A model generated the notes under the pieces. It made no database searches, had not been told where the DNA came from, and saw only the letters and a program-made list of their open reading frames with translations. From NCBI RefSeq assembly GCF_000169175.1, contig NZ_AAWS01000032.1, positions 1 through 64,000 on the forward strand: a DNA stretch of 64,000 nucleotides, given 5' to 3'. The stretch is from Microscilla marina ATCC 23134. Lineage in GTDB: Bacteria > Bacteroidota > Bacteroidia > Cytophagales > Microscillaceae. Shown here piece after piece: positions 63,388 through 64,000 of the stretch; position 1 is the first letter of the stretch; every line of letters begins with the position of its first letter. Both the position numbers and the translations under genes were made by a program.

Positions 63388-63418
63388 AACGGTGTGACTT
63401 ACGAAAAGTCACACCGTT
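63388..63418 (-). terminator. Terminator of the caspase-like gene
   Basis: Perfect 13-base arms AACGGTGTGACTT and AAGTCACACCGTT, loop of 5. On the minus strand a T6 run follows; it is 20 bases after the stop at 63438. Confidence 0.88.
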
Positions 63419-63437
63419 AATTTATAAAAAATAATAA

Positions 63438-64000
63438 TTAATAACTCTTTTTTATTTTCATTTTTCTCTTTTGTATTTTTTGAGTTTTACCCAACGCCTT
63501 GCTTTGTTTACGGGTTTGCTTATCTACTTGCTTCAAAACCGCCTTCCAATCAATACCCTTGCGCTGATCACTCCTGATGCTTTGTAGGGCTTGCAGGAGG
63601 TTTTGAGTAAATAAACCCGGGTAAGCTTTGCTGCCAGGTTTGTTGCTCAGTATAGTAATATCGCCAGAAGTACCCAAAAACAGCTTTTGATAAGCATTGT
63701 CAGCTTTAGGCTTTTCTATCGCCTTTATACCCTGGGTTTGCACTGGGCTTTGTCCAGTATTCTTATTTATTTCATCTAGCCGGGCGTAGTTGGCATAGTT
63801 TATTTGTTGATTGCCATTGTCTACCATTACTAGCTTGAGCGCGGCACTGCTGTGTATCAAAGCATTGTTCAGCCTATTGACGGCAGCATTTAGTTGTCCA
63901 CTGTTTTTACCCAAATAATATACCCATACTACATCGTTGCTGTTCAACTGTTGAGAGCTTATAAGGCTTCCCCATTGTTGTGAAACAAATGCCTCAATAC
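63438..64000 (-). CDS. Probable caspase-like (peptidase C14) protein, partial
   Basis: The frame is open to the window edge (IEAFVSQQWGSLISSQQLNS precedes the internal TTG at 63947), so this is the C-terminal part of a larger gene. At least 187 residues are seen. DVVWVYYLGKNSGQ resembles the YSGHG strand of caspase-like domains, with the His changed or shifted. LKLVMVDN would be the strand before the catalytic Cys position, but DNGN replaces the usual D-x-C. GTSGDITILSNKPGSKAYPG followed by LFTQNLLQALQSI closely matches the post-catalytic part of C14 proteins. If so, it may be catalytically inactive. The tail is very basic. The call is tentative because the N-terminus is missing. Confidence 0.5.
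   Translation of the reverse strand, partial: IEAFVSQQWGSLISSQQLNSNDVVWVYYLGKNSGQLNAAVNRLNNALIHSSAALKLVMVDNGNQQINYANYARLDEINKNTGQSPVQTQGIKAIEKPKADNAYQKLFLGTSGDITILSNKPGSKAYPGLFTQNLLQALQSIRSDQRKGIDWKAVLKQVDKQTRKQSKALGKTQKIQKRKMKIKKSY

Overview
The window reads as a chromosomal stretch from a marine Cytophagales-type member of the Bacteroidota; the gene set resembles Microscilla, but I could not run a database search. Several signs agree. Promoters carry the Bacteroidota -7 element TAnnTTTG, in the best cases with a TTG about 19-20 bp upstream, and Shine-Dalgarno sites are not evident. tRNA genes lack an encoded CCA. Two very large secreted proteins end in type IX secretion (T9SS) sorting domains. 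There are SpoIIE-type phosphatases fused to propeller or TPR sensors, GIN-domain (DUF2807) and OmpA/PD40 envelope proteins, and tandem clpP genes. I see no phage, insertion sequence, CRISPR array or replication origin.

Layout. 0-9.4 kb: ychF (its 3' end is damaged at the window edge), a GIN-domain protein, an OmpA/PD40 protein, two LolC/E-like permeases, a NamZ-type muramidase and rbfA. 9.5-16.5 kb: a polytopic membrane protein, a probable small RNA with its own promoter and terminator, an unknown acidic protein, a frame-damaged secreted protein, an ECF sigma factor translationally coupled to a membrane protein with a 31-residue tandem repeat, and a repeat-rich lipoprotein. 16.7-26.5 kb: a PLP-dependent decarboxylase, a propeller/SpoIIE sensor phosphatase, a HAD protein, glutaryl-CoA dehydrogenase, a SnoaL-like secreted protein, an MscS channel and an SPFH protein. 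26.8-32.1 kb: a ribbon-helix-helix protein, two identical tRNA-Leu(UAG) genes each with promoter and terminator, then the protein-quality-control block tig-clpP-clpP-clpX. 32.2-41.2 kb: a TPR/SpoIIE phosphatase, then a small unknown gene bracketed by copies of a 31-nt palindromic repeat, followed by a 1678-residue DUF4132 protein. 41.5-49.7 kb: two giant cell-surface proteins with T9SS tails (one interrupted by a frameshift) around a glyoxalase-like gene. 50-64 kb: a UbiB-like kinase, a porin-like barrel, a lipoprotein, a frameshifted WG-repeat protein, a long MscS channel overlapping tail-to-tail with an M48 peptidase, a class A beta-lactamase-like hydrolase, two adjacent MerR-type regulators, and the end of a probable caspase-like protein running off the window.

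Themes. Housekeeping translation and proteostasis genes (ychF, rbfA, tRNA-Leu, tig, clpP, clpX) alternate with envelope and surface genes. Several genes carry single-base frameshifts in short homopolymer runs. The clustered ones, at the left edge and at 12.28-12.39 kb, look like draft-sequence errors. The isolated ones at 41.99 and 56.23 kb could be errors or real mutations. The least explained parts are the small-RNA candidate at 11.1 kb, the DUF4132 locus with its flanking repeats, and the dispersed palindromic repeat family.
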